The translations under genes were made by a program, and so were the position numbers. Shown piece after piece: positions 10,785 through 21,577 of a DNA stretch of 64,000 bases. The DNA is from Neonectria sp. B-13 (Eukaryota > Ascomycota > Sordariomycetes > Hypocreales > Nectriaceae), in NCBI GenBank assembly GCA_002682825.1, contig NOKP01000004.1:79711-143710 (forward strand), given 5' to 3'. The notes under the pieces were generated by a model, which saw nothing but the letters and a program-made list of their open reading frames with translations, was not told where the DNA came from and did no database searches. Position 1 is the stretch's first letter; each line of letters begins with the position of its first letter.

Positions 10785-11463
10785 TCACGTGGCTCTCTTG
10801 CGAGGTTCATCCTTCGTTGTATCATGCTTTCGTTTAAGGCGGCTGACATGTGGCGGTACATCGATTGCAGTAGGTCGAACTTCCTTGTCGGTTATGGTTG
10901 TTACCTTTGACAAATCGATGAGTGAGACGAGATACTCTCCAGCTCTGTTCACTATATTGACCGCAGGGACATTTTCTGATACACCAACCCGTATAGACTG
11001 CTCTTCATAAGTGCAGCCCTCTAGATTGCAAGGGCGTAGATCAGCTAGAAGGGATTCGATGTGTGATGGCAATGGGCTGTTGGATTCGGTGTAATCGTCA
11101 AGGATTTCTGCCCTGGTCATGGCCGAGCAGTTCGGACAGTAACCACAGATAGCGCATGCAGTGCAGCGGTGCTGCTCGATCAGGGTTTCAGCGGTATCGC
11201 AACAAAGCTTCAGGCTCGTTAGCAAGTAACCTTTTGGAGTGAGCATTTCTACTTGCAAGAGCAGAAGCTGGGAAGCGCTGTGGCGAACAGGGCTCATCGG
11301 GTAGCCGTGGCTCATCATGTAGTGATGGCTTGTCAGGCAGTCGTGGCTCGTCAGGTAGTGATGGCTCGTCAGGCAGTCGTGGCTCATCAGGAAGCCGTGG
11401 CTCGTCAGGCAGCCGTGGCTCATCAAGTTGGAGAGGGTAGGTAAAGGGGCTCTGGCTGGGCAT
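10785..11463 (-). CDS. Hypothetical Cys-rich protein with DEPRLP repeats
   Basis: No family recognised. The ATG at 11463 opens a frame beginning MPSQSPFTYPLQL that runs into about eight copies of the hexapeptide DEPRLP, with variants DEPSLP and DKPSLH. The downstream part, in another frame, looks genuinely coding. It has a cysteine cluster CTACAICGYCPNC, a helical middle EILDDYTESNSPLPSHIESLL, then CNLEGCTYEEQ and a basic nuclear-type tail RLKRKHDTTKDEPRKR. Linking the two requires an intron, and a 58-nt one with a weak GTTCGC donor and TGCTCAC branch would work. Alternatively an ATG at 11423 gives a single exon of 212 residues, in which the repeat is read as SHDCLT-type units. Confidence 0.45.
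11288..11425 (-). repeat. 18-bp coding minisatellite
   Basis: Seven to eight imperfect tandem copies of an 18-bp unit, GACGAGCCACGGCTGCCT on the minus strand. The unit is a multiple of three, so copy-number change keeps both the DEPRLP and the SHDCLT readings open. Confidence 0.85.
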
Positions 11464-12297
11464 AGTAGATGTAATGGAAAACAATGTGAGTGTGAAGGAA
11501 GGATGACGAGGAAGATTGTAGTTGGGGGATGGACAGATTCTTATACTTGTCTGAGCGGCGCAGAGTCGGGTCCGGGCGAACTTTCCTACGACACCATTCT
11601 TACGTATTGGTTGCCTCCTTCTGGTCATTGCATTCGACGACGCATTGAACAGGGGCCTCGGTCAATAGACTACTAGCCCGTGGCGTATGTCCGCTCTTGG
11701 ATATCCCTGGTGACCGTGGCATCAATCTCTTTAGCCTATCTCATAGCGTTCCCGCCATACGAGGGAACGGATCAAGGCCGAGCCCTTTCCCGCACGCCTT
11801 TATATGGACGATCTCAAGGATCTCCCAGCCTTCGCTTCCGTTGGGCCGTAGATCCAGGAAGACCTGATATGACATGTCACAGGTTGCTTCGCAGCTCCAT
11901 CAGGGTTAACAAAGGCCAATCAAGCCCGTGACGCATCCTGCTTGCCAATACTTTCGGCATCCCGACTCACAGCCTTCGCATGGTGGGGAGCTTCCACAGG
12001 GTACTCCGAGACAACACGTCATGCAAGCATGCGGACAGTGGCAAGGGTGTGTGCTCCCGAACAGGACTTTCGCGTGTTCTTGGGAGCTGGCGGGGGCACA
12101 CGGCATAAGTACCGTCATCTGCCACCTCTCACGCTCGAGAGGTAATATTAACAACTCTTCGGCAATCTGGATCTGTATTCACTGCCATGGCGTTAAAACT
12201 CTACCAGCGGGCTTTAGCCATTTCGTTTTATATCCTCAGCACCTTTTCTGATCTGATCTTCGTTGAAAAGTTTCGGACGCAGTTTTACCAGATTAAA
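11464..12297. other. Intergenic, no supported gene
   Basis: About 830 bases between divergent genes. The plus-strand frames here are short and featureless. Near 12187-12290 there is an in-frame upstream ATG for the next gene. Confidence 0.4.
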
Positions 12298-13106
12298 ATG
12301 GCTAGCTATCCTCCCGGGTCATCACCACAACCAACCGCTTGGTGGTATACGAACAAATTGACTTTCTTCGGTCTCGGCGTTCTTGAATGCCTTGCCGCTT
12401 TCGGACTCGAGATTGGTGGCCTTATCAAGACTTTCACGGCTCCCGACGAGACACACTGGCCGCTCATCTTCCTCACAGCGATCGTTATCTCAGCCATGGC
12501 TAAGGAGGTGAGCTGATAGATCAGCCATTGAGGACGCATGGAACTAATTGATTAAAGTATCTATGGCTAGCCGGTACTTTCGGTCCTGGAATGAAGGCAT
12601 TTTGGCCTTGGTCTCTAGCACTGATGTGGTTCTCCACGGCTGCCGCTTTTTCTGTTAGCATTTTTGTGAAAAAGGGGCTTCACATCGTTTCTTTGACTTC
12701 TATATTCCTATTTCAGATCTTCAAAGTACTTCAGTGGGGCAACACTATCAGAAGTGTACAGAGACATCAAATTAGGAACCTGCTGCGTGCTCTGTTGGAT
12801 ATTATAGCCCTATGGGTGAGCAGCTTGAGTACTCTACTAGAGTCGCAAGTCGATAGGTTATTGGTAAGTTTTAAGAGTATTTCAATGTTCGCAGCTGATA
12901 GTTTAGCTTTTCGCGGCTGTTTTCGTTATTCACAGCTTAATCTCCGATATACCATGGATCATCATCAACAAGAGGAAGAAGTCTATGCAAGGCTCAACGA
13001 CCGGGTCCTTGTCAGAAATTCCTCTCACTTTGGTCTAGAGGTACTCTGGGTATGGGCAGGAACTTGCGAGAGGGATATCACAAGGAAGCAGGGAAGGTGT
13101 GGTTGA
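12298..13106 (+). CDS. Multi-pass membrane protein of unknown function
   Basis: Exon 1 (12298-12507) begins MASYPPGSSPQPTAWWYTNK and carries two hydrophobic segments. A 50-nt intron (12508-12557) joins it in frame to YLWLAGTFGPGMKAFWPW and three further segments around LMWFSTAAAFSVSIFV, HIVSLTSIFLFQIFKVL and LLRALLDIIALW. The 3' structure is unclear. A GTGAGC donor at 12816 could splice to an acceptor near 12859 or 12937, or the frame could simply read through to 13106. The topology and the WW-rich loop between segments resemble small fungal DUF-type membrane proteins, but I cannot name one. An ATG at 12187 would add 37 residues. Confidence 0.55.
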
Positions 13107-13677
13107 GTTCTGAAGGAGATAAAGGGGCGGCGGCTTGACCATGATCTCGTTTTCTTTAAGGACAGTGGTTCGAGTGGTTTGGTACGAAATAAAGTCATAT
13201 TTCCCCGGATAGCAACGTGTAGTTTAGTCTATTCCTACTCCTCTGGCTCGTCCTTTCCTCCTTCTTTGATTTAAGGCTCAACAAGGCTGATGGATTTAGT
13301 TCTAAGTCTAGTTCTACTATTAAATCGATGCGCTACTCTTCACTCGTTTCAAAATTCCCACAGTCCCGTCTCACCTTGGCTGACTTCTGGAACGGCATTT
13401 GCCCGAGAGCACATCTAGACAGAGTTTCGAAACTGCCTTATAGGGATGTTTCCAGCAATCTAATGCAGAGACTGTTGAGCCCGCAGAATTACCACAGTAT
13501 ATACGCACATTCATTTAGCCATTTCATAGACAACAGCTAGACAGCTATCAACACACTTGGTTACATTGAATCTACTATTCTATCATTACCTGACTGTAAC
13601 CTACATTGTTCACTACGGCGTCCTAAACCGCCTGTTCAAACGATCCCATGTCTCGGGCCTACCCTGCAGCCGCAATA
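13107..13677. other. Intergenic, no supported gene
   Basis: About 570 T-rich bases between convergent genes. I see no terminal inverted repeats, although this would be interior sequence if the recombinase gene belongs to a mobile element extending leftwards. Confidence 0.45.
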
Positions 13678-16600
13678 TCAGTTCAGAGAACGCCCGGATG
13701 TAGCAAACTCTTGCACTCGTCGGCGACTAATTGTCGACTCCTTCTCCCACGAGTTATCACCAATAGGGCGGCCCTTCCATCTTACCAGATACTCGGCCTT
13801 TCCCCGCCGCATTCTTTTCTTAAGGAGCTCCACGCCTTCATGATTTCCCCCATTGTCTAAGAAGCTTGCATCGAACTTGCTAACAAGCTCATCACTGATG
13901 TCGTCCCTCCTCTGCCACGAGTTCGCGTCATCGGAGAAGCTTTTCCACCTCACAAGATATAGGGTCTGCCTTCCTTGCTTCCATTTGGCCAACAATCGAT
14001 CCACTTCCCAAATATCTTCGTCTGCGTCAATAGGTTGACCGACTTGGGCCCCTTCGAGGTAGCTTTGGGTAGAGGACAATGTATTCCCCTCTATGCTCTT
14101 CAAATGCTCCTGAGAGTGCTGGTCCACGAATAGCTGTGGATCGATCATGTCTGGGTTCTCAGATAGAGACAACATGGCTTGCAGCTTTTCGCTGGCTCGA
14201 CGTCCTTCACTGTAGCCATGCTCATGGCCTCTCGTTGCCGAAGCCTCTGGCTTCTCCGTTCTGATCACCAAGGCGGGTTGTAGGAGACCTGGATTCCTTT
14301 CGGAGATGTGATCCTCAAAGCTGGTGAGATTTGAATTGTTGTGTGGGGGCGTCGAGGGGCAATTCGATGGGTCGTGCTCTTGGGGCGTTGGATTGAGCCC
14401 ATCTGATGACGAAACAGGCCATAATGTTACGTCGTCGTTTCCTTCCGGAGCTGTCAAGAGCCTAGGTCTTTGATTCTCCACTTCCATGTCTTCCCAGGAG
14501 GCAACCGTCCAACGCTCTAACGACCCAGAACGTAAAGACATATCGTTTCCCTGATTTGAGTAAACAGTGTTGGCAGAGCTGACGCAGAGAGACGAAGGCG
14601 GTGTGTCTGAGCCAGGGATACAGTCATGTTCATCCCAGACATGGTCAGGCTCACCAATACCTGGTGAGGAGGATGTGCTGCGCTCTCTGGGAACTTCGGG
14701 AATCGCCTTGACGTCAGATGATATCCAACCGACAGAACGATGATAGGCGCCGCCCTTACAGAATCCATCGTAGGTTTGGTCTCCGCCGACTTGAAACTGA
14801 GCGCGGAGCTTTTTGGTCGGCGGCGAGTTCTCATCGTCGCCTTGGCCGTCCTCATTCTGTGACTTGCGCTTCTTTGTAGGCTCTCGGGAAACGCTATGAA
14901 CGTCCTCGAGATGGATCCACAACTGGTCCGGGGATTGAGGCATAACTGGACATTCTGGGTGCGGGCAAGATAAGTTGCTGGGGTTAGGTTCGGCCTGGAT
15001 GTACCGCTGGACGCATGTTGAGACATGACGCTGCCAACCACTCTTATCCCAGAATTGTTGCAAACGCCGGTGTGCAGGGCATTCCTCCTTTCCAAGGTGA
15101 ACAGGACAATACCCAGCACAAGCGGTGGCGTTGCGGAAGAGAACCGGATCGCAACGAAATGGTAGCTCTTGGTTTTCGATGTGATTTCGACAGTGGCTGA
15201 GCCATTCCGGCTCACTTTGTACCCAGCAATTGCAAAGAGAACAAAACTGAACAGAGGAGTTATGTTTGCGGTAATGTCGCTCCCAGCAGCGGAATACATG
15301 CTTCCATCTTGTCTGGTTTCGAAGTGGGATACTGTGACAAAAAGGAGTATGTGAGCGTTCATGACTTCTTGTTACCTGCTAGCGAGTGGGTTTTGTTACC
15401 TTTCCATGTCCGTATCACAAGAGGGGACTGGACAGGTGCCCTGAGATGGGCGCAGTTTATCCTGATATGCAATGCGACAAGGATTTGTTCGAAGAGCGAT
15501 GAGGTCTTGGAGAGCCGATAGTCCTTCACGGCTCCTCAGGGGTACTGCCGAGAACAAGGTGTGAGAGAGCCGCTCGCGTTCCGGTAACAGGTTCATAATA
15601 CGAGCAAAGTGACCGTGACGCCAGTCACCCTGCTCATGGCGCTTCCGTTCGTTCGAGTACTCCAAGGGTTGGCTTTTTTGTACTTCCCGTAACTTGGCAT
15701 TTTCCAGTCGCCGTCTCTTAGTGTAACACTGTTTCCGCTCAGCCTTGAGTTGCTCTCGGGTGGCCTCGGGGATCCCTTCGTGATCTATCTGGAAAGTGAG
15801 ATTCTTGATGGTTTGTGAGAGCTTCATCCAGTCATCCTGCTGTGCCAACTCCGTTCGAGCTTGGGCTGAAAGACTAAGAGGTAGATCCATTATCCACCTC
15901 ATAGATGCCGAGCGGAAATCTTCGGTGAGGTCTTGTCGGACATCCATGCCTAGAAAGCAACCTGCCCCATCGATCGTATTCATCGGCCCGAGGTAGCTTC
16001 TGCGCAAGACTGCCGAGTTCTGCTGGTCGGCATATTTCAGGATCTGCTCGATCGATGCTCCGCTATCTGACCCTGAGTGAGCTAGCTGTGCGTGATTCAT
16101 CGTTCAAAATTGCCTTACCATTGACTTTAAGAAGGGATTCACGACGCGAGCAGTGCATACCACAACCATCGACGAATCCAGCCCGTTTCGCCCATCTTGA
16201 TGATTGATGGCTCCAGTTGCCAGGGCTTCGAGCAGTGACCTCGGGCCCATCCACACTCCAGTTGGGGAAAATTGGAGTTTCGAGCATGTCGTCTTTCCAT
16301 TCAAAAGTCCGATGACTGCGATTCTTGGGCGGTGTATACTTGAGCATATCCTCAAGGGTCGGGTCACCTTTTATTGCTCCGGATGAGAGGAAATTGGCCA
16401 AAAAGAACAGGATCGGTTGCGCATACAAAGGCGGTGGACCACGGTTTGACGAGAGTCTCTCATACAAGATGTGCTCTGGCCTGGCTGAAGGTTAACGATC
16501 ATAACCAGGATTCAGCAAAGTTTTGAAAAACTTACTGCTTCTTGTCTTTTCCCTTACAGACTCTTCTCTGTATTTTCAACTTCAGTTCTGGCTCCCCGTC

Positions 16601-17369
16601 CTTCCATCCTACTAGGAAGACGACATCCTACCATCACAAGGTCAGTACACTAGAATAGCAGCAGCTCAGCGATCTCATACCTTGTACTTTGCCTGACATA
16701 GCTCCGAAAGTCGAGCGGAGGTGTAAGAATGAGTGTTCAGGAGAGTAGCATTGTCCACGCGGTAACCTTCATGGATATACTCGTGATGATCACTGAACCA
16801 CAACTTCTCTTGAAGCTTGACGTAATTTTCAGTGGTGAGGAATCCTTGTGCTCGGTTAATGTTTTTCAAGCCAATCTTGTCGGCGAGTTCGCCTTCGATG
16901 TACTAAAGGGAGTCAGTGGTGAAGTCGGCATAGTGATAATCTGCGAGAGGTTGACGCGGCTTACAGGGGCCATTGAGCCAGTGACCACCTTGGGTATGGT
17001 TTCGTGGTTCTCTCGTTGCCAGTTGCTATAGAATCGACGCATCTTGTTTCGAACAGTGTCGGTAGTCGGGAGCTGATTCTCCTTGTCCAACTTGCCAACG
17101 GTCCCGAGGGCCACAAACTCAGCGAAATGTTTCATCACTTGCATGTCTTTGGGATCAGAACGGTCGAATTCCTTCTCATACCTGGAGTCTGTTAGGCGAG
17201 TTGCTCAAGGTAAACCGGGGCCATTGTGTACTAACTGTTCCCAGAGTGCCAGGTCTCTGTCATAGAACTCCTGGCTTTTCGGCACAAGTTTTCGGCGCAC
17301 AACATGAGGGCTGATTGCACTCCGATTGCTACTGAATCCTCTCTGCTTAGCTAAGGCAAGAATGCCCAT
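13678..17369 (-). CDS. DUF3435 tyrosine recombinase with zinc fingers and tandem chromodomains
   Basis: Predicted protein of about 1120 residues in seven exons: 17369-17236, 17181-16965, 16902-16681, 16627-16536, 16480-16119, 16081-15400 and 15331-13678. All six junctions restore the frame. The N-terminal half matches the DUF3435 family (often misnamed FluG-domain), which includes the captain recombinases of Starship elements. Tyrosine-recombinase boxes are visible: TSARLSELCQAKY (R181), HCSRRESLL (H331, R334) and RRSYLGPM (Y372). A C-terminal module follows, with CPVPSC, a C2H2 finger at C600/C603/H616/H620, and another at C692/C697/H710/H715. Residues about 730-1000 are Ser-rich and disordered. 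Two chromodomains close the protein, at about 1009-1060 (LYLVRWKSF) and 1066-1116 (EYLVRWKGR). The full tetrad suggests an active enzyme. The chromodomains could steer integration to marked chromatin (inference). Confidence 0.85.
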
Positions 17370-17593
17370 GGTGGCCTTGTTTGGTGATCGGTTGAGCAGA
17401 ACGTAAGTCTAACCTTAGAAGGTGGTGATAGGGAAAGGCACAGGATGATGGTTGGAGTCAAGGACTGATGGTAGAAACACTCTTGTACAGCTGATGGAAG
17501 AAGGGTTGCCCAGGCTTTTATGTTCATTCTTGAGCTATGGTAAGAACGCAGACTTAGACAAGATGTCCACCCATCCTGCATGCCGCAGACACA

Positions 17594-17671
17594 GGAGGGG
17601 ATGCAGGGTTGTCGAATTCGAACCCCCCCTCAACCCAAACCCCTACCCTTGGTAGTGGGGCTGCATCCTCC
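17594..17671. repeat. Nested inverted repeats upstream of the recombinase
   Basis: The outer arms are GGAGGGGATGCAG (17594-17606) and CTGCATCCTCC (17661-17671), complementary over 11 bases with a 2-base gap. Inside lies a second pair, CCCCTACC (17640-17647) and GGTAGTGGGG (17651-17660), complementary apart from one unpaired T/G interruption. The structure sits about 225-300 bases upstream of the recombinase start, where the 5' end of a captain-led element would be expected. Confidence 0.65.
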
Positions 17672-17717
17672 CACGTACCCGCCCAACTTGAGCCTGCCGG
17701 ACTACATACCCTGCCGC

Positions 17718-17766
17718 CTGAGCTCAACCCGAGCTCGGACTGAGCCAGCCCTGAGCCGGCCTGAGC
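17718..17766. repeat. Four CTGAGC direct repeats
   Basis: CTGAGC occurs at 17718, 17740, 17751 and 17761, with GAGCTC also twice nearby. Short spaced repeats like these occur at transposase or recombinase binding ends, but they could also be chance G/C-rich sequence in the 3' flank of the neighbouring regulator. Confidence 0.5.
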
Positions 17767-17781
17767 AAAAGCGGCGACGGA

Positions 17782-20436
17782 TCACGTGGAAGAATCGTCT
17801 AGATTCGTGGCAGATAACAACAAATCTGCTCCGTCACGAGACATTAGGTCCGGAACCCGATCCATGGATTGAATGTATGCATCAAGCTGAAGACTGGTAT
17901 CATTGAGCTGATCCATGCCCTTCTTGATTTCCATTTGACTGTACTGCAATGCAACGTCGTAAAGAACTTCGAAGTGACGGTGGATATTGGCGTTGGCTTC
18001 CGAATGGAACCGAGCTGTCTCCAAGGAATTTACGAACACTCTCAAGCGATCGAGGTCATCCGATGGATCGTCCATAGTCTCAATGACATGACAAAAGATA
18101 ACAATGAAAGGTATGAAGGGATTGTAGAGAATGGTCCTAGATAACGGAAACGCAGTATAAATTAGCCTTTACTCGATGAACCCCGTGTGTTAGAAGGACA
18201 TCATCTCACCAATTGAAATATACATCGATATGGCGACAATTCTTCGACCTTATTGCCTCGCAAAGTTCTTGGTGTTTGTCAAGTGCCGCCCTCGCTACAT
18301 CGATGCATTTCGACGTGAAGCTGCTCCCTGACTCCTGGCTAGGAGGCAGGGCTTTTAGTATTAAAGTCAAAGTGCATAGGAAGAACACATCCCCTGTGTG
18401 GAAGAGCAATGGTTTCTTGCCCTCCTCAATAGTGTGCTCATTACTGGCCGAGGTTGGCTAGGTAAGAAGTCAGAATATCAAGATGGACTGGAGCGGGCAT
18501 CTGCAACGCGGAGCCGGGGATTTCGCTCAAACTTACCTTGCCAACCTCATCTATTCCACTGTTCCATACAGATCTCACCTCCTCGGATAGCGAATGTGCC
18601 CATGTCGTTCTCGCAGTTTGGGGCTTGGCCAACGCAGCAGGACTATAAAGTAATTTATACACCTTTCCCTGAATACTCGACAGCTTGATCCACTGCACAG
18701 CACAGGAGCTAGCTCTGCCAGCACTGCTATTTGATTCAACTTCGGGCAGTGGCATGGTAATGTCATAGTCTGGTATAGATGATGACGGCCGTCCCAGACG
18801 AACAGAGAGGCCCTTTTCTATGCTGTAAATATGCCAGAAGACCCAAGCCTTCTGTCTTTTGATTACAGGAGTATCACCATTTATGGAAGATGCCCGATGA
18901 AGGCCAGCAGCAAGACACATGTTGAGAGCGGTGGCGACCAAAGAGCAGGCGGTCGAAATTTTCGAACATGAAATGGCATGAAAGACCTGTAGATGTGATT
19001 CGAGTCAGCGCTGGTCAGCTAGCATCCTTGTGTGAAGAGAGGGGCTCGGTCGCCAGAACTTCCAAACAGGGGCAGCCTACCCCAAACAAGAGAGCTATAG
19101 TGTAGTCCAATGTACTTGGCATGTGAAGTGGGAGTTGTGAGAGGGCAATCTCGAGGTTTGCCTGGCATGCTTTCATGTATTGTTGCATCTCCCGACGTGA
19201 GTGATCCATTTCCTGGAGGATGCTACTCTTGAGAAATACGTCGATCAGTCCCCCATTGACGATTATGAAATCTGCAAGGCTGTAATCTCCATCTATGGAG
19301 TAGACCTTGCGAACAGACTCCGTAAAGCTCTCAACGGTTAGGAACATGTGAAGTCCAGCACGTTCAAATTGAGGATCCTCTGAAAATCCAATGTCAGTTA
19401 TTGGTTTAAACATGGAAATCTCGGACTCACCCTTCATAGTTTGTAAAGCCTTCATGACGGTGTGGGCGGGAGGCATCGGGTTATCCCCTGAAGACAGGGG
19501 ACGCATGGGATTTGGATGAGCACGTTGATTGGCTGTCTCATGATGGTTTGACATCCTGTTCTGTCCTCCAACAAGAGCGCGAAGTGTGTCCATAGTCTCT
19601 GAGCGGTAATCTTTGAGCGGTCCTTTATAGACGGCAGTTTCCAGCAAGCCATGTGCAAGAGCTGCGTCAGTGGATATCGTGGAATATTCTTCAAAGAAAA
19701 TATGAGGGGTGATTGAAGTGTGTCTGATGGACGGCGCCGAGTGTGACGGCGCTGAAATCCCGGGACTAGCGAGGCCATGGGTGGCTTCTGTGAATTGATC
19801 ATATGAGGGATCCCCATGTGCCAATGTCAAGCTGGTGTTGTTATGGGATAGTAATTCGATTACTTGCTGCAGTCGACGGTCGATGCTATCGATCTTTTTC
19901 TCGCTGAGCAAAGATTAGCCAATTCGCCAAGTACCAAGGTGTGAGATAAAGAAGCGTCGTACTACTGGGCAGAGACGTGAATGCGCTGCACACCGGTGGG
20001 TGTCCGTTGTCGATCTCTATACCGGCACTCCGCTCCTGTTTTGATACAGGACGAGCAGGGGTCATTTCTATCACAGCCAACCTGTATAAGGTTTCTTGCG
20101 TGAGTATGGATGCCACAGAGAAATAGTAAGATGGAGGTTACCTTTCGTTGCCGACAAGCGAAGCACTGATGGGATGCCCTCGTTAGCAATCTGCAGATAA
20201 CTTGGCAGACATGCACCACGTCGCAAGACAAGCGAAATGAGGCAAAAGCCCATCCCATTTCCTCTAGACTACTAGTATAGTGTGGAGACTTACTGCTAGG
20301 CGAGGCGCTTTCCACGTAGGGGCTAGGCTCGATGTTGACTGTCGTGTGGCCTGCACCTTCTCGTCAGCCGAGGCAGCGTCCATCTGCTCGTGTGAATCGT
20401 CAGGCTCCACGGTGGCCATGATCGTGTCATCAGCCA
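17782..20436 (-). CDS. Zn2Cys6 transcription factor with fungal_trans domain
   Basis: The start at 20436 gives MADDTIMATVEPDDSHEQ. After introns comes a complete binuclear zinc cluster CFACRQRK/VGCDRNDPCSSC/IKTGAEC (spacing C-x2-C-x6-C-x5-C-x2-C-x6-C), interrupted by an intron exactly between RQRK and VGC. A linker/coiled-coil region KIDSIDRRLQQVIELL follows. The middle region shows the fungal_trans features MVATALNMCLAAGLHR, KRQKAWVFWHIYSIEKGLS and LGRPSSSIPDYDI. The end carries the typical PFIPFIVIFCHVIET motif, followed by DDLDRLRVFVNSLE. The protein is nuclear with unknown targets. It is transcribed in the same direction as the recombinase, whose ATG lies 412 bases beyond this stop. I find no evidence tying it to the catabolic cluster. 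Confidence 0.85.
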
Positions 20437-21577
20437 TTTTCGGGGTGGCACTAAGGAGAAGCCTTCCTAAACAAGACTTACAATGATGATGATGAACGGA
20501 CACCGACAACATCGAGGAATTGCACACGGGCGGTTGCAATCTCATATGCGCTCATGGTTATCAAAGCCAGCTTGTCGGGGTCCGTGTACCTCCGAAGCTC
20601 CGGGTGGCTGTGCTGCGGTGCTCGGGGGCCTTGACGCGTGTTAGTATTATTCTTGGCCTGTTTACTTCGCCATACTACGTGCTTGGCTGAGGCTCAAATA
20701 CGACAAGGGTCATCCGGCCTGCATGCGCTCTTCTATTTTTACTCTCAAGCTATTTATGCTTAATCTAGATGCACTCTTAGCCCTTTTGCTTTGGCCTACT
20801 CAGTCGAGGCTTAAACGCGACGTGGGCCGTGTGCTGAGCCAAAATCCCCGTCAGACATGATCAGATCGACCATGTAGTATCTTCAGGAGGCCTCTCATCG
20901 CGCCTGATTAGCCGTAGGGAATTAAATTCACTTCACACATCTAAATCCACCAGAATCATCCCTCGTAGGAACAGATAATCTGCTGGTTTGCAAACATGAG
21001 TTCTTCATTATTCCTATATGCCTTCGGACCTGGGAGCTTTAAGTTGCACGGGTATGAGGACGAGTAATAGCTAGTAAATACGGCCAGAGAGTGGAACTAT
21101 ATGGCATCGAATGCAGAGCTTGGCTGTTTCTTGTTATTCCAGTCCCGGGATGGCTCAGGGCAGTGAAGTGGATCTGAAAGTCTGCAAGACCCAAAATGGG
21201 GTTCCCAATTAGAGGAAATTACCAGTCCTTATATCGGGATCTGAACAAGAACAACATTCACCAACGAAGCCAAAGAGAAAACACTTAGCCAGATCCCCTT
21301 AGTAGATCAGACAGCGTCAGAGACGATTGCTCCGGGACAGCACCGGTGGCATTAGGAGCCGTTGGAAAGGGCAGACTTTTGGAGTTTGGAAAATAACGAA
21401 CCCTCTTGAATAGTTCGCTAAATCGCTTGATTACAGTCATCCACGAGGGACATGTTACAGTCTTACAGACTAATTAACTGTAAATATTAACAAAGCTATA
21501 GAAAGTAGCGAATCGCTAGCTATACTATGTTTTCGCACTTTGTTAAGTTATGTTCAGATGAAAAGCGATTTGCTACC
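20437..21577. other. Intergenic, 1.1 kb
   Basis: No gene seen. Two diverged copies of a 21-bp word lie at 20689-20709 and 20806-20826 (GAGGCTCAAATACGAC and GAGGCTTAAACGCGAC cores), differing mostly by transitions. The rest is A/T-leaning sequence with no coding signature. Confidence 0.5.

Noticed and set aside
12187..12297. Upstream ATG extending the membrane protein
   Set aside because: The extension is possible, but the ATG at 12298 gives a more typical short N-terminus; left as an alternative.
15796..15996. Plus-strand frames opposite the recombinase gene
   Set aside because: They mirror real minus-strand exons and lack their own domains or splice sites.
13678..20436. Idea that the recombinase and the Zn2Cys6 regulator are one gene
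   Set aside because: Each has its own start and complete domain set, and 412 bases with stops in all frames separate them.
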